A stretch of DNA of 64,000 nucleotides from positions 1 through 64,000 of the forward strand of contig CAZEDU010000002.1 of the NCBI GenBank assembly GCA_964511185.1, given 5' to 3'. The DNA comes from CAZEDU01 sp964511185. GTDB taxonomy: Bacteria > Myxococcota > Myxococcia > Myxococcales > Myxococcaceae. The translations under genes and the position numbers were made by a program. The notes beneath the pieces are model-generated. The model saw nothing but the letters and a program-made list of their open reading frames with translations, had not been told where the DNA came from and searched no databases. Below are positions 1-8,447 of the stretch, piece by piece (the first letter of the stretch is position 1; each line of letters starts with the position of its first letter).

Positions 1-1117
1 CCGGCGTTGTAGGTGGCCGTCGCGCCCGAGTGCGAGAAGACGAGCGTGCCGGGGATGTTGCCGCTCGGAGTCGTCGGAGTCGTCGGAGTCGTCGGAGTCG
101 ACGTGCCGGCGTCGGGCTTTGGAGTGCTCGGAGCGGGCGAGTCGGTCGACGGGCCCGCCGCCGCGCCGCTGGCGCAGGTGCGCAGCTCGGTGATGCTCGC
201 CCAGTCGTTCTCGCTGTTGCCGTTGACCTTCACGCGCACATAGCGGGCGGTCCGCGCGGCGAAGCGGCTCTCCTCGAGCCCGCCCGTGGTGCCGCTGCTG
301 CGACCGGAGAACACGGACGTGAACTGGCTTCCGTCGGTCGACAGCTCGACCGCGAAGTTGTTGGTCCGCTCGGTGCCCTTGTACCAGGCGATCTGCACGC
401 TCGACACGGCGCGCGAGGTGCCGAGGTCCATCAGAATCCACGCGCCGACGCCCTGCGCCGACCAGCGCGTGCTCAATGCGCCGTCGACGGCGTTGCCGGG
501 GACGTTGCCGTCATCGGCGCTCGCGCGCAACGCCGTGCCGGTGGTCAACGTGCAAGCGCCGCTGTCGGTCGAAGGCGAGGGCGTGGTCGAGCCCGTGCTC
601 GAGGTCTTCTGGCAAGCGCGCAGCTCGGTGATGCTCGCCCAGTCGTTCTCGCTGTTGCCGTTGACCTTCATCCGCAAGTAGCGCGCGCCGTCCAAGTTGA
701 GCGTGACGTTNNNNNNNNNNGGCCCGCGTGCACCTGGGTGAAGCGCTCGCCGTCGTTGGAGGCGTACACGCGGAAATGGTTCGTCCGGTGCGTGCCGCGG
801 TACCAGGCGATCGCGGCGCCGCTGAGCGACTTCACGCCGCCGAGGTCGAGCTGAATCCACTGACCCTTCCCGAAGCTCGACCAGCGCGTCGCCAGCCTGC
901 CGTCGAGTACGTTCGCGGCGACGTTGCCGTCGGTCCCGCTCGCGGCCACGCCCGAGATCTGCAGCGGTTGGCAGTTGATCAGCGTGCCGACGCTCTCGCC
1001 GGTGATGTCGCTGCTCGGCTCCAGCTCGTCGGTGTAGACGCTGCCCTCCATCGGGCCACAGGCAACGAGCGTGGCCGCAAACAGGGCACAGGAAAAACGA
1101 GAAAGCGAAAGGCGCAT
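1..1117 (-). CDS. Discoidin (F5/8 type C) domain lipoprotein, truncated by window edge
   Basis: A secreted carbohydrate- or surface-binding lipoprotein. The ATG at 1117 has a GGAG about 8 bases upstream and starts a lipoprotein signal (MRLSLSRFSC..., lipobox LVAC, Cys20). Two F5/8 type C modules follow. Both show the family pattern: DGN-V--N-LDG---TRWSS, then W---DLG, then V-I-WY-GT-RTN-F, ending R(Y)-R-KVNGNSENDWASITEL. A 10-N gap (711-720) falls in the last loop of module 1, and the frame before and after it differs. After module 2 a Pro/Thr linker leads to a further domain that runs off the window start. The C-terminus is missing, so any catalytic domain is unseen. Discoidin domains usually bind glycans or lipids; the ligand here is unknown. 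Confidence 0.82.
67..102. repeat. 9-base tandem repeat in coding sequence (Pro-Thr-Thr linker)
   Basis: Four tandem copies of ggagtcgtc, the last one altered to ggagtcgac. Read on the minus strand they encode the PTT repeats of the linker after the second discoidin module. This is a flexible interdomain linker and a likely length-variable site, not a CRISPR or regulatory repeat. Confidence 0.85.
711..720. other. Assembly gap (10 N)
   Basis: Ten N inside the first discoidin module. The upstream part of the gene uses one frame and the downstream part (from 710) another, so the true missing length should be 2 modulo 3, not 10. By alignment with module 2, the missing piece is the Ser/Gly/Thr-rich loop before the last beta strands. 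Confidence 0.95.
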
Positions 1118-1239
1118 CGGGCCGCTCCGGGGTTCGGTTCGGCAGCCCAGTTGTGCAATGGGGTTGCCGGCCGCCGGCGGAGCGGATGCGCCAACAGTTG
1201 CGAGGACTTGCGAGGGGAGTGATCCGCCTCCGAGGGGGC

Positions 1240-1266
1240 CCACCCTCACAGCGAAGGGGAGGGTGG
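1240..1266 (-). terminator. Putative transcription terminator hairpin
   Basis: The arms ccaccctc (1240-1247) and gagggtgg (1259-1266) can form an 8-bp GC-rich stem with an 11-base loop. It lies 14 bases past the stop of the Lys-rich gene at 1281-1619. No T-run follows, so termination is only inferred from position. Confidence 0.35.
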
Positions 1267-1280
1267 CCAGCGGAGTGCGC

Positions 1281-1619
1281 TTAGTCCTTCTTTTTCTTCT
1301 TCTTGATCTCCTCCGGCAGCCTCAGGCTGTCGAGGAAGCTCTTGGTGATGTCGAGGGCCTTCTTCTCGGTCTCGAAGAAGTCCTTAAACCGCTTGAAGAT
1401 GTCGCCGGCGCCGTCGAACGAGATGTTCTTGTCGAGCTTGCGCTTCTCGATGATCGCCACCCAGCGCTTGTAGTGCTCGGGATCCTTCTTCTTGAGCTCC
1501 TTGAGCCGGTCGAGCGTGAACTTCACCTGCGACTCGGTGCGCTGCTTCTTGCCGCCGGACGAGGCCTCCTCCGACGCCGCGGGCCTCGAACCTCGGTTGC
1601 TCTCAACGCGACTTGCCAT
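1281..1619 (-). CDS. Small highly charged Lys-rich protein, unknown function
   Basis: A 112-residue soluble protein of unknown function. The ATG at 1619 has a clear GGAGGG four bases upstream, which supports the start. The first 30 residues are Ser/Glu/Arg-rich and probably disordered. Residues 30-105 look helical and strongly charged (FTLDRLKELKKKDPEHYKRW...), and the chain ends in a poly-Lys tail. There is no signal peptide or membrane segment. It lies 87 bases downstream of the M3 peptidase gene on the same strand, so it may be cotranscribed. The basic tail could bind nucleic acid or an acidic partner, but no family was recognised. Confidence 0.6.
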   Translation of the reverse strand: MASRVESNRGSRPAASEEASSGGKKQRTESQVKFTLDRLKELKKKDPEHYKRWVAIIEKRKLDKNISFDGAGDIFKRFKDFFETEKKALDITKSFLDSLRLPEEIKKKKKKD

Positions 1620-1706
1620 TCAGCCCTCCAAAATGTCCGTCACCAACTTACCCGCATCCAAAGCGCTCAGGCCACGTTGGCGCCGCGGCCCGATGACACC
1701 GTCCTG

Positions 1707-3764
1707 TTACAGCGCGGGCTGTTTGTTCAGCCAGGCTTCGTAGGCGTTGAACGAGAAGTCCCGGCCCAAGAAGCGCTGCACCAGGTCGGCCGCGTCCGCC
1801 GAGCCGCCGGCCTCGAGGATGGCCTGCCGGTACTTGCCCGCGGGCGCGGGGCTCAGGAAGCCGTCCTTCTCGAACACCGTCATCAGGTCGCGCGCGATCA
1901 CCGAGGACCAGATGTACGTGTAGTAGATGGCCGAGTAGCCATCGAGGTGGCCGAACGCGAGCTGGAAGTGGGTGCCGTCGACGAACTCGCGGCGGAACGG
2001 CTCGAACTTCTTCTGCAGCTGCTTGCCCAGCGCGGTGGTGTCGAAGCCCGGCGCGCGGTTGTAGTAGTTGAGGCTCACCGCCGAGAGGAACATCTGCCGG
2101 CGCGTGAACAGCCCCTTGCCGAACTCCTTGGCCGCCACCATCTGGCTCACCAGCTCGGGCGGAATCGGCGCGCTGGTCTGGTAGTGCTTGGCGAACAGCG
2201 CGAGCGCGTCCGCGTTCTGCGCCCACTCCTGCAAGAGCATCGACGGCGCTTCGACGAAGTCCCACTCGGTGCGAATGCCGGACTGCGCGGCCCACTGCTG
2301 CCGGCCGGCGAAGATGTGGTGCAAGAGGTGGCCGAACTCGTGGAAGAAGGTCTCGACCTCGCGCGGCTGCATCAGCGCGGGCTCGGCGCCCGGCTTGGGG
2401 AAGTTGCACATCAAGACGCCTTCGGGGTGCCGCTTTCCTTTCTGCCCCGTGGCGAGGTCGAACTGCGCCGCGTGTTTGTACTTGTTGGCGCGCGGGTGCA
2501 TGTCGAGGTGAATGCGCCCGAGCAGTCCGCCCCCGGACGCGTCCAGGATGTCGTAGGTGACCACGTCCTCGTGCCAGGTCTTGGCGCTCGCCACCTTCTC
2601 GTAGCGGATCTGGAACATCTTCGAGGTGACCTGCAGCACGCCGTCGAGCACGCGCGCGTACTCGAAGTAGGGCCGCGCCTTCTGTGAGTCGAAGCCGAAC
2701 TTCTCGGCCTTGTAGCGGTCCTCGTAGAAATCCTGGTCCCAAGGGTGCAGCTCCTTGGCCTTGGGCTCGTCGCGGCGCTTGAGCGCGAGCAGCTGCGCGT
2801 GCTCCTGCTGGGCGGCCTTCTCCGCGGCGCGGTTGACCGTGTCGATGAACTCCGATGCCTTCTCGGCGGTCTTGATCATCTTGGTCTCGGTCACGTAGGC
2901 GGCCCAGCTCGGGTAGCCGAGCAAGGTGGCCAGCTCGTGCCGCTTGGAGATGAGCTTGTTCAGCGTGGCGGCGTTCTTCGGGTGGCCGCGCAGCCGGTAC
3001 ACGCGCCAGAGCTGCTCGCGCGCCTTGGCGTCCTTCGCGTAGGTCATGAACGGCACGTAGTCCGGCGTGTCGGTGGTGATCTTCACCAGCCCCCTGTCGT
3101 TGGGCGGGTGCGCGCGGCGGTAGTCCTCCGGCAGGCCGTCGAGCGCCTTGGCCGGCACCTCGATGAAGCGCACGTCCTCGCGGATGTTCTTGCCGAACTC
3201 CTGGCCGATCACCGTGAGCTCTTCGTTGAGCGCCTTCACCTTCTGCCGCGTGGGCTCGTCGCGGTCGACGCCGGCGCGCCGCATCTCGCGCAGCGTCTTT
3301 TCGATCCAGTGGCGCGTCGTCGCGTCCTGGGCGTTCAAATCGACGGCGGCGAGCGCGTCGTAGAGCCGGCGGTCGAGGCCGAGCTCCGTCGCGAGCTTCT
3401 CGGCTTCCTGCTCGCAGACGTCGGCGGCGTTGCGCATCGCCTCGTCGGGGTGCGCGTTGCGGGCGACGCTCGCGCGCGCCGACACGCTGAAGAGCTTCGC
3501 CTGAACCTCATCGAACGCCTCGAGCAGCTCAGGGCCCGGCTGGGGCAGCGCCTCGAGCTGCTTGCGCGCGCTCGCCAGGTCCTCCCGGCAGGTCGTCTGA
3601 AAGAAGTCGACGCCGCTGGTCAGGAACTTGGCCGCGTCGGGCGCTGGGACGGCGGGGGTCGCGGTGTGGCGCTGATCTGCGTTCATGGGGCGAGCGGTCT
3701 TGCAAGCGATGAGGGCGGCGCTCACCACGAGCGCGGCCGCGAAGCGAAAGGGGGAGGTCTGCAT
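1707..3764 (-). CDS. M3 family zinc oligopeptidase lipoprotein (thimet oligopeptidase/PepF-like)
   Basis: Hydrolyses short peptides with a zinc-dependent gluzincin fold. The 685-residue length matches M3 enzymes. The active-site HEFGH is at residues 475-479 inside a typical block (ETFFHEFGHLLHHIF), followed by a downstream Glu-rich helix (WDFVEAPSMLLQEW) that carries the third zinc ligand. The N-terminus is a lipoprotein signal (lipobox LIAC, Cys21), so the enzyme is probably anchored in the envelope, unlike the cytosolic family members. Family membership is certain; the lipoprotein location is predicted from the signal alone. The divergent gene at 3887 lies 122 bases away. Confidence 0.92.
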   Translation of the reverse strand: MQTSPFRFAAALVVSAALIACKTARPMNADQRHTATPAVPAPDAAKFLTSGVDFFQTTCREDLASARKQLEALPQPGPELLEAFDEVQAKLFSVSARASVARNAHPDEAMRNAADVCEQEAEKLATELGLDRRLYDALAAVDLNAQDATTRHWIEKTLREMRRAGVDRDEPTRQKVKALNEELTVIGQEFGKNIREDVRFIEVPAKALDGLPEDYRRAHPPNDRGLVKITTDTPDYVPFMTYAKDAKAREQLWRVYRLRGHPKNAATLNKLISKRHELATLLGYPSWAAYVTETKMIKTAEKASEFIDTVNRAAEKAAQQEHAQLLALKRRDEPKAKELHPWDQDFYEDRYKAEKFGFDSQKARPYFEYARVLDGVLQVTSKMFQIRYEKVASAKTWHEDVVTYDILDASGGGLLGRIHLDMHPRANKYKHAAQFDLATGQKGKRHPEGVLMCNFPKPGAEPALMQPREVETFFHEFGHLLHHIFAGRQQWAAQSGIRTEWDFVEAPSMLLQEWAQNADALALFAKHYQTSAPIPPELVSQMVAAKEFGKGLFTRRQMFLSAVSLNYYNRAPGFDTTALGKQLQKKFEPFRREFVDGTHFQLAFGHLDGYSAIYYTYIWSSVIARDLMTVFEKDGFLSPAPAGKYRQAILEAGGSADAADLVQRFLGRDFSFNAYEAWLNKQPAL

Positions 3765-3886
3765 GGCGTCAGCTCATCGCTCCGTCGGCGAAAAAGTTCA
3801 ACCGATTCCGAAGCGACGGCCGTCCCTCTGGTCGGCGGGGAAGACTGCGGGCTTCTCCACCGACGCGGCCGTCGGTAAAAGGCGCC

Positions 3887-5191
3887 GTGCGCACCGCTCG
3901 CTCGCCGCGCTGGTTCTGGCTGGGGCTCATCGCCGTCGGGGTGGGCGCGCGGCTCCTCGTCGCGGTCGGCACCGACCCGTACTTCGACGAGGCGTACTAC
4001 TGGGTCTGGTCGAAGAACCTGTCCTGGAGCTACTTCGATCACCCGCCGCTCATCGCCTGGGCGATCGCCGCCCTGCGCAGCATCCGCGGCACCGCGCTCG
4101 TCTTCGGGCTGCTCACCTTGGGTGCCGTCGCCGGCCTGGCGCGCGCGCTTCACCCGGACGACGCGCGCGCGCCGCTCCGCGCGGTGGCGCTGGCGGCCGC
4201 GCTCCCGGCGGCGTTCATCTTCGGCACCTTGGCCACGCCCGACGCGCCGCTGCACCTGTTCTGGGTGCTCGCGCTGTGGGCCGCGGTCGAGGACCGGCCG
4301 CTGGCGGCCGGCGCGGCCTTGGGGCTCGCGATGCTCTCGAAGTACACCGCGGTGCTGCTCGGGCCGGCGGTCTTCTTCGCGTTCGTGCTTCGACGCAACC
4401 ACCGCGGGGCGGCGCTCGTGGTGCTGGTCTCGCTCGCGCTCTTCGCCCCGGTCGTCCTCTGGAACGCACAGCACGACTGGGTGAGCTTCGCGTTTCAGTT
4501 CAAGCACGGGCTCGTCGGCGCGCCGAACGCCAAGACCTACCTCGAGTTCCTCGGCGGCCAAGCGGTGATGGCCTTGCCGCTCCTCTTTCTCATCCGAAAG
4601 CCCGGCCCCGACTGGCGGCGCCACCTCCCGGTGCACCTGGCCTGGCTCGTCCCGGTCGGCTTCTTCGCCTTCGCGGCCCTGCGCGCCAAGCAGGAGGCCA
4701 ACTGGCCGGCGATGGCGTACGTGCCGCTGTGCGCGCTGCTCGCGGGCGACGGCCTGCGCGCGCGAATCGCCGCGGCGTTCGGGACAGCCGTGCTCGCGGC
4801 CTTGAGCTTCGTGCTGGTCCTCGCCCCGGCGCCGGTGCCCGCCCGCCCGATGCTGGCCCGCTTCCATGGGTGGAGCGCGCTGCGCCAGGTCCCGGTCGAC
4901 GGCGCGCAGGTCGTCTTCGCGCCGACGTATCAGCTCGCCTCGCAGGCGGCGCTCTACACGTCGCTGCCGCCGCGGGTGGTGGGCACGCGCCGCTTCTCAC
5001 ACTACGACGTGCTGCCGCCGCTGGCGCTGGCTCCGGGCAGCCACGCGCTCTGGCTGAGCGACGGCGACGAAGTGCCACCCGCGCTGGCCGCCCAGTACGC
5101 CTCGGTGGAGCCGCTCGGCGCGCTCGAGGGGACCGGCCGCGGCCGGCGCTTTCACACCTTCCACCTCTGGCGGCTGGTCGACCGCCGGTGA
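3887..5191 (+). CDS. ArnT/PMT-like glycosyltransferase (GT39/GT83 type), polytopic
   Basis: An integral-membrane glycosyltransferase expected to use a polyprenyl-phosphate sugar donor. The GTG at 3887 follows an AAAGG. The first periplasmic loop has the acidic catalytic-type motif YFDEAYYW (about residues 32-39), followed by FDHPPLIAW, both typical of the ArnT/dolichyl-P-mannose transferase superfamily. About ten hydrophobic segments fill residues 10-310, and EANWP near residue 265 also fits the family. A soluble C-terminal domain of about 120 residues ends the chain. Substrate and acceptor cannot be read from sequence. It converges on the S9 peptidase gene with 7 bases between stops. Confidence 0.85.
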   Translation: MRTARSPRWFWLGLIAVGVGARLLVAVGTDPYFDEAYYWVWSKNLSWSYFDHPPLIAWAIAALRSIRGTALVFGLLTLGAVAGLARALHPDDARAPLRAVALAAALPAAFIFGTLATPDAPLHLFWVLALWAAVEDRPLAAGAALGLAMLSKYTAVLLGPAVFFAFVLRRNHRGAALVVLVSLALFAPVVLWNAQHDWVSFAFQFKHGLVGAPNAKTYLEFLGGQAVMALPLLFLIRKPGPDWRRHLPVHLAWLVPVGFFAFAALRAKQEANWPAMAYVPLCALLAGDGLRARIAAAFGTAVLAALSFVLVLAPAPVPARPMLARFHGWSALRQVPVDGAQVVFAPTYQLASQAALYTSLPPRVVGTRRFSHYDVLPPLALAPGSHALWLSDGDEVPPALAAQYASVEPLGALEGTGRGRRFHTFHLWRLVDRR

Positions 5192-5198
5192 CGCGCCG

Positions 5199-7184
5199 TC
5201 AGCGCACCGGCACCGGCTCGGCTGGCGGCGAGAGCTTCTCTTTCAGGAACCAGGCGCTCAGGGTCGTCGCCTCGTCGCGGTTCTCTTTCTTGCCGAAGCC
5301 GTGGCCTTCGTTGAGCGCGAGCAGGTACCAGACGTCCTTCTTGTTTTCGCGCATCGCCCGGACAATCTGCTCGGCTTCGCTCTGCGGCACCCGCGGGTCG
5401 TTCTTGCCCTGCAGCACGAAGAGCGACGCCTGGATGCGGTTCACCGAGTTCAGCGGCGAGATGCGCTCGAGCACCGCCCGCACCTCCGGCTTGCGCTCGT
5501 CGCCGTACTCCGCGCGGCGCAGGTCGCGCCGGTAGGCCTGCGTGTTGTTCAGGAAGCTGACCAGGTTGCTGATGCCCACCACGTCGACGGCGGCGTGGAA
5601 GCGGTCGGGGAAGAACGCCACCGAGGCGAGCGTCATGTAGCCGCCGTATGAACCGCCGTACGCGCCGACGCGCCGCGCGTCGAGGTCGCCCTGGCCGGCG
5701 ATGAACTGGAGCGTCGCGTCGATGTCCGCCAGCGCCTGCTCGCGCCGGACGCCGTCGTCCATCGCCAGGTACCGCTTGCCGTAGCCGTCGGACCCGCGGA
5801 CGTTCGGGACCACCACCGCGAGCTCGAGCTCGGTGACGAGCAGCTGCACGAACGTGGAGAAGGTGGGCTGGCTCTGGCTCTCGGGGCCGCCGTGCCAGAT
5901 CACCACCACCGGCCACTTGCCGCCGGGCGGGGTGCCGCGGGGGCGGAAGACGAGCGCGGGCACCTTCACCTCGTCCGTCGATGGGTAGCGCACCAGCTGC
6001 GGCGTCACGAACGTGCGCGCGTCGAGCCCGCCCACCTCGGAGCGCGTCCACTGCGTGCGCTTGCCGCTCTTCAGGTCGAGCATCCACACGTCTGACGGCG
6101 CGTTCGGGCTCTGCATCGAGTAGGCGATGAGGTCGCTGCGCCCGTCGGGGAACTTCACACCGCCGATCACGCCGTCGCCGACGTTCAGGTTCGTCATCCG
6201 GCCGCTCTTCGCGTCGATCTGCTTGAGGCGGCTGTAGCCGTCCTCGTTCACCTCGATGACCAGGCGCTTGCCGTCGGGCGAGACGTCCACCCGCTCGACG
6301 TTCCACGCGATGGCGCGCGTCAACGGCTTCGGGTCCTTCCCGGCGTCGGCGATCGCCAGCTGGTAGAGCTCGTGGAAGTCGCTGTAGCGGTCGGTGACGA
6401 AGTAGACCGTCTTCGCGTCGCGCGAGAACGCGGCGTGCCGAACGCCGGCCGGGCCGTCCTTCGGCGTCAGCTGCGTCCGCTCACCCGTGGCCACGTCGAC
6501 CACGTGGAGGTCCGCGTCGCTGATCGACCGGTACTGCAGGACCAAGAGCTTCTTTCCGTCGGCGGACAGCTCGAGCGGGCGCCAGGTGCCTTCGGCCTCC
6601 ACCACCCGCCGCGCCGCCGTCGGGTTCGCCACCGGCGCCACGTAGACGTCGGTGTCCTTCCCGTTGCGCCCGGTGCCGCCGTACGCGAGCGTCTTGCCGT
6701 CCCGCGAGACGATGAGCTGCTCGTGGCGGCTCTTGCCGTCGGTCACCAGCGTGGAGCGGCCGGTCTTGAGGTCCAGCCGGTGCACCTGGAAGAACTCGCC
6801 GCCGCCCTTGTCCTGAAGGAAGAAGAGGGTCGACATGTCGCCCGGCACCCAGAGCGCGCGGTTGATCGGCTCGTCGGTGAAGGTGAGCTGCGTGCGCGCC
6901 CCGAGCGGCTGCTCCACCACGTGGAGCTGGTTGGTGGACGCGAAGCGCGTCGAGACGAGCACCCGCTGACCGTCGGCGGAGACGTCGAGCAGGTTCGCCA
7001 TCCGCGCGTTGGAGTACTGCATCACGCGCTCGCGAAACGCGCTGGGCACGGCGGGGACGCCGCTGACGAGCAGGTTGGCGTTGCCTGCCAGCGGCTTCAA
7101 GTCGCTGACCGAGGCCGAGGCGGGAAGGGGAGGCGGCGCCTTGGCGGCGAAGACGAGGGCGAGGAGCAGTGCGGTCGTGTTCAT
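5199..7184 (-). CDS. S9 family prolyl oligopeptidase/acylaminoacyl peptidase, secreted
   Basis: A serine peptidase that cleaves short peptides, with an N-terminal beta-propeller and a C-terminal alpha/beta hydrolase domain. The signal-like N-terminus (MNTTALLLALVFAAKA) suggests export. Residues about 50-390 contain WD40-like strands (SADGQRVLVSTR, SPDGKRLVIEV). The hydrolase domain has the nucleophile elbow GGSYGG with Ser512, acid Asp596 in NDPRVPQ, and His628 in NEGHGF. All three catalytic residues are present in the right order and spacing, so it should be active. It resembles the S9C dipeptidyl/acylaminoacyl peptidase type; substrate specificity is unknown. Confidence 0.94.
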   Translation of the reverse strand: MNTTALLLALVFAAKAPPPLPASASVSDLKPLAGNANLLVSGVPAVPSAFRERVMQYSNARMANLLDVSADGQRVLVSTRFASTNQLHVVEQPLGARTQLTFTDEPINRALWVPGDMSTLFFLQDKGGGEFFQVHRLDLKTGRSTLVTDGKSRHEQLIVSRDGKTLAYGGTGRNGKDTDVYVAPVANPTAARRVVEAEGTWRPLELSADGKKLLVLQYRSISDADLHVVDVATGERTQLTPKDGPAGVRHAAFSRDAKTVYFVTDRYSDFHELYQLAIADAGKDPKPLTRAIAWNVERVDVSPDGKRLVIEVNEDGYSRLKQIDAKSGRMTNLNVGDGVIGGVKFPDGRSDLIAYSMQSPNAPSDVWMLDLKSGKRTQWTRSEVGGLDARTFVTPQLVRYPSTDEVKVPALVFRPRGTPPGGKWPVVVIWHGGPESQSQPTFSTFVQLLVTELELAVVVPNVRGSDGYGKRYLAMDDGVRREQALADIDATLQFIAGQGDLDARRVGAYGGSYGGYMTLASVAFFPDRFHAAVDVVGISNLVSFLNNTQAYRRDLRRAEYGDERKPEVRAVLERISPLNSVNRIQASLFVLQGKNDPRVPQSEAEQIVRAMRENKKDVWYLLALNEGHGFGKKENRDEATTLSAWFLKEKLSPPAEPVPVR

Positions 7185-7283
7185 GTTTGGCGCATCGCAT
7201 GGGTGCGCGGTGGCTGTCGACTGAAAGCGTTGGGAAGGGCAACCGCTCGGGCCATCGCGCCGATAACCCAGGGAGTCTCTCCC

Positions 7284-8447
7284 ATGGGCAGCATCGCTGA
7301 TTTCATTCCCCTTTTCCGAACGCGCGCAGCGCGGCCGAAGCCGTCATCGCCGCCCGAGCACCTGACGCGCGCCGGCGCGCACAAGCGCGCCCGAGACGTC
7401 TGGGAGAACGTCCGCCGCCGGTTCGCGAACCCAACGCGGCTCCGCGCCATTCGCGACCACCTGCCGTACCTCGAGCGGCTCGGCAAATGGGGGCACGCCA
7501 CGGTCTGGCCCTTGAGCCAAGCCATCTCCGCCCGGATTCGCATCGAGAAGGCCACCGCCCACGGCCGGCCGGGGCTCCCCAAAGAGCTGGCGATGGCGGC
7601 GGGCTACCAGCGGGGCGACAGCTTCACGCCCAACTGGGGCGGCCGGAAAAACGACCACCGCTACTACGACGACAACGCGTGGATCGCGCAGAACTTCCTC
7701 GACGCGTACCACCTGATGGGCGATCGGCGTCACCTGGAGCAGGCGATTCGCACGTTCGACTTCATCGTCGAGCAGCCGGGCCAGGCCGCGCGCTTCCAGG
7801 AGCTCTACGGCGCCAAAGGCTACAAGCCCTCGGGTGGCTTGTACTGGCTCGAAGACGCCGACCAGATGACGGTCAACACCTGCACCAACGGCCCCGCGCT
7901 CGTCATCGCCCTCGAGCTGTACGAGGCGACGAAGAACCCCCGCTACCTGCAGATCGCCCAGCGGCTCGACGCGGTGCTCGAGAAGCACCTGCGCTCTCCC
8001 GGCGGCCGCAAGAAGCCGCCCGAAGGAATGTACGGCGACCATCTGCACGCCAACGGCAAGGTGGTCTGGTGGCTGTTCTCGTACAACCAGGGCACGCCCA
8101 TCGGCGCCGCGGTGCGCTTCTACAAGCTCACCGGCGACAAGAAGTACCTCGAGCGCGCGCAAGAGACCGCCCGCGCGGCGCTCGACTACTTCGCCGAGGA
8201 GGACCGGCTGTGGCGGCAGCCGCCCGCCTTCAACGCCATCTTCTTCCGCCACCTGATGGAGCTCGACGAGGTCGCGCCCAACCCGCGCTACCGCGCCACG
8301 CTCAAGGCGCTGCTCGAGCGCGCGTGGAGCGAGGCGCGCGATTCGCGGGGGCTGTTCACCCAGGGCAACGTGGGCTCTTACCAGAGCAAGGAGCCGCCGA
8401 CGCTGCTCGACCAGAGCGCGTGGGCGCACATGTTCGCGCTCATGTAG
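7284..8447 (+). CDS. GH76-like glycoside hydrolase (alpha-1,6-mannanase family), no signal peptide
   Basis: A predicted (alpha/alpha)6-barrel enzyme of 387 residues. The ATG at 7284 has GGGAG eight bases upstream. The signature YYDDNAW places the paired Asp129-Asp130 where GH76 endo-alpha-1,6-mannanases have their catalytic acids. Other family blocks include GGLYW, NTCTNGPA and SYNQGTPIGA. Members are usually secreted, but this one starts with a charged, non-hydrophobic N-terminus and seems cytosolic. It overlaps the convergent aldehyde dehydrogenase gene by 8 bases. Activity on mannan-type oligosaccharides is inferred from the family only; the real substrate may be an intracellular glycan. 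Confidence 0.82.
   Translation: MGSIADFIPLFRTRAARPKPSSPPEHLTRAGAHKRARDVWENVRRRFANPTRLRAIRDHLPYLERLGKWGHATVWPLSQAISARIRIEKATAHGRPGLPKELAMAAGYQRGDSFTPNWGGRKNDHRYYDDNAWIAQNFLDAYHLMGDRRHLEQAIRTFDFIVEQPGQAARFQELYGAKGYKPSGGLYWLEDADQMTVNTCTNGPALVIALELYEATKNPRYLQIAQRLDAVLEKHLRSPGGRKKPPEGMYGDHLHANGKVVWWLFSYNQGTPIGAAVRFYKLTGDKKYLERAQETARAALDYFAEEDRLWRQPPAFNAIFFRHLMELDEVAPNPRYRATLKALLERAWSEARDSRGLFTQGNVGSYQSKEPPTLLDQSAWAHMFALM

Noticed and set aside
67..102. Possible CRISPR-like repeats
   Set aside because: A 9-base tandem repeat without spacers that encodes a PTT linker.
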